From Deltaproteobacteria bacterium (GTDB lineage Bacteria > Desulfobacterota > Desulfobacteria > Desulfobacterales > SURF-15): a DNA stretch of 5,914 nt. Below are positions 4,985-5,914 of the stretch, piece after piece. Below the pieces are notes generated by a model. The model saw only the letters and a list, made by a program, of their open reading frames with translations. It made no database searches and was not told where the DNA came from. The stretch lies in contig JAHEHB010000348.1 of NCBI GenBank assembly GCA_024644775.1, forward strand, positions 1 through 5,914, written 5' to 3'. Position numbers and translations under genes: made by a program. The stretch's first letter is position 1; every line of letters begins with the position of its first letter.

Positions 4985-5914
4985 ATGAAAAGTCAAAACC
5001 CCCTGTTGCCAGTGGATCAAAAGATTGTTGGAAACATTTACACCAGCACTGAAACAATGGACAATCTGATTACACTTTGCGACGATTTCGGCTCAAGATT
5101 CGGCGGTACGGAAAGCGAACGTCAGTCCGTCGAGTTTTTTGAAACAAAAATGAAAGCATATGGCCTGAGCAATGTTCACAGAGAGCCCATTGCATATACA
5201 GGCTGGATACGTGGAGAAGCCAAACTGGAAATCATCAGCCCCGTGCATAAAACCGTCCCCTGTATTACGCTTCCCCATTCGCCGCCCACCGAGCTGGAAG
5301 GTGAAATTTTCGATATGGAAGACGGGACGCCGGCGGACTTTGACCGGCTGGCGGACGATATTCGGGGAAAAATCGTTATGACCACCAGTGTGGTGAGTCC
5401 CAAAAATTCCAAACGATGGATTCACAGGGGTGAAAAATATGGTCGCAGTCTTCTTGCCGGAGCAACCGGCTTTGTCTTTGTCAACCACTATCCCGGATAC
5501 GGTCCGGCCACCGGAAGCATTGGGCGCACTGGCCAGGCACCGATTCCCGGCGTTTCCATCAGCCGAGAAGACGGTGCGTTTATCCAGAGAATCATGAAAC
5601 GAAAAGGAACGGTAAAAATCCGTCTTGTCACCACCGACAAAAAACAATCCATGAAATCATGGAATATTGTCGGCGATCTGCCCGGGCAACGGTACCCGGA
5701 CCGGATCGTGATGCTGGGCAGCCATTATGACGGTCACGATATCTCTCAAGGTGCCGGAGATCCGGCTTCCGGCGCGGTCGCCGTTCTGGAGGCAGCCCGG
5801 GTGCTGGCTGTCTATGCACCGAAGCCAGCCTGCACCGTTCGCTTTGTTCTGTGGGGTGTTGAAGAAATCGGCCTGTTTGGCTCCAGAGATTATGTCAAAA
5901 CACACAACGGTGAG
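4985..5914 (+). CDS. M28-family zinc metallopeptidase, N-terminal part
   Basis: The first 310 codons are present and the frame is open at the right edge; full-length relatives are roughly 430-470 residues. M28 enzymes are mostly aminopeptidases or carboxypeptidases with two zinc ions. Zinc-site features are visible: His247 in GSHYDGHD, bridging Asp259 in GAGDPASG, and the Glu293-Glu294 pair in WGVEEIGLFGS (general base and zinc ligand). The remaining Asp and His ligands should lie beyond the edge. An insertion at about 95-215, with RGKIVMTT, LLAGATGFVFVN and APIPGVSISREDG, matches a protease-associated (PA) domain placed between the N-terminal helix and the catalytic core. The N-terminus (MKSQNPLLPVDQK) is polar with no signal peptide, so it probably works in the cytosol, unlike many secreted PA-domain M28 enzymes. 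It follows the MFS gene by 62 bases in a probable operon. Aminopeptidase is the best guess; a glutamyl-cyclase-like or carboxypeptidase role is not excluded. Confidence 0.88.
   Translation, partial: MKSQNPLLPVDQKIVGNIYTSTETMDNLITLCDDFGSRFGGTESERQSVEFFETKMKAYGLSNVHREPIAYTGWIRGEAKLEIISPVHKTVPCITLPHSPPTELEGEIFDMEDGTPADFDRLADDIRGKIVMTTSVVSPKNSKRWIHRGEKYGRSLLAGATGFVFVNHYPGYGPATGSIGRTGQAPIPGVSISREDGAFIQRIMKRKGTVKIRLVTTDKKQSMKSWNIVGDLPGQRYPDRIVMLGSHYDGHDISQGAGDPASGAVAVLEAARVLAVYAPKPACTVRFVLWGVEEIGLFGSRDYVKTHNGE

Noticed and set aside
5093..5647. 184-codon open frame on the minus strand
   Set aside because: It is antisense to the M28 peptidase, which shows PA-domain and zinc-site motifs in the other direction. 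The product has no recognisable family features.

Overview
The window reads as ordinary bacterial chromosome: tightly packed protein genes with Shine-Dalgarno sites, no introns, no rRNA or tRNA, and no recognisable insertion sequence or CRISPR array. Base composition looks mid-range. The gene set (an acetoacetate-CoA ligase, a 12-helix MFS permease with a cytosolic M28-type peptidase behind it, and a stray epimerase fragment) resembles gene neighbourhoods of anaerobic Desulfobacterota (Desulfobacteraceae-like). That placement rests on general familiarity with such proteins and not on a search, so treat it as a guess.

Layout. Two divergent transcription units face away from a roughly 490-base intergenic region (3180-3668). 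The leftward unit, on the minus strand, runs from a truncated NAD(P)-binding epimerase/dehydratase remnant (3051-3179) through acetoacetyl-CoA synthetase (1025-3016) and an alpha/beta-hydrolase (118-927) to the first 39 residues of a membrane protein (1-118), probably a DMT/EamA-type permease, which runs off the left edge. The hydrolase stop and the permease start overlap as TAATG, so those two are probably translationally coupled. The rightward unit has an MFS permease (3669-4922) and, 62 bases on, the first 310 residues of an M28-family metallopeptidase (4985-5914), which runs off the right edge.

How the genes may work together. The synthetase activates acetoacetate to acetoacetyl-CoA in the cytosol and so feeds ketone bodies or polyhydroxybutyrate breakdown products into central acyl-CoA metabolism. 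The neighbouring hydrolase has a complete Ser-Asp-His triad but its substrate cannot be read from sequence. In the rightward unit, a permease followed by a peptidase with no visible signal peptide suggests uptake or export of a small amino-acid- or peptide-like compound that is hydrolysed inside the cell. This is inference from gene order only.

The parts the genes do not explain lie between 3051 and 3668: the epimerase fragment that loses family resemblance after about 30 residues, a cluster of seven ATTCC/GGAAT motifs with several inverted and direct repeats, and a leader stem that could mask the MFS ribosome binding site. No clearly new biological system is evident; these are the places most worth a second look.
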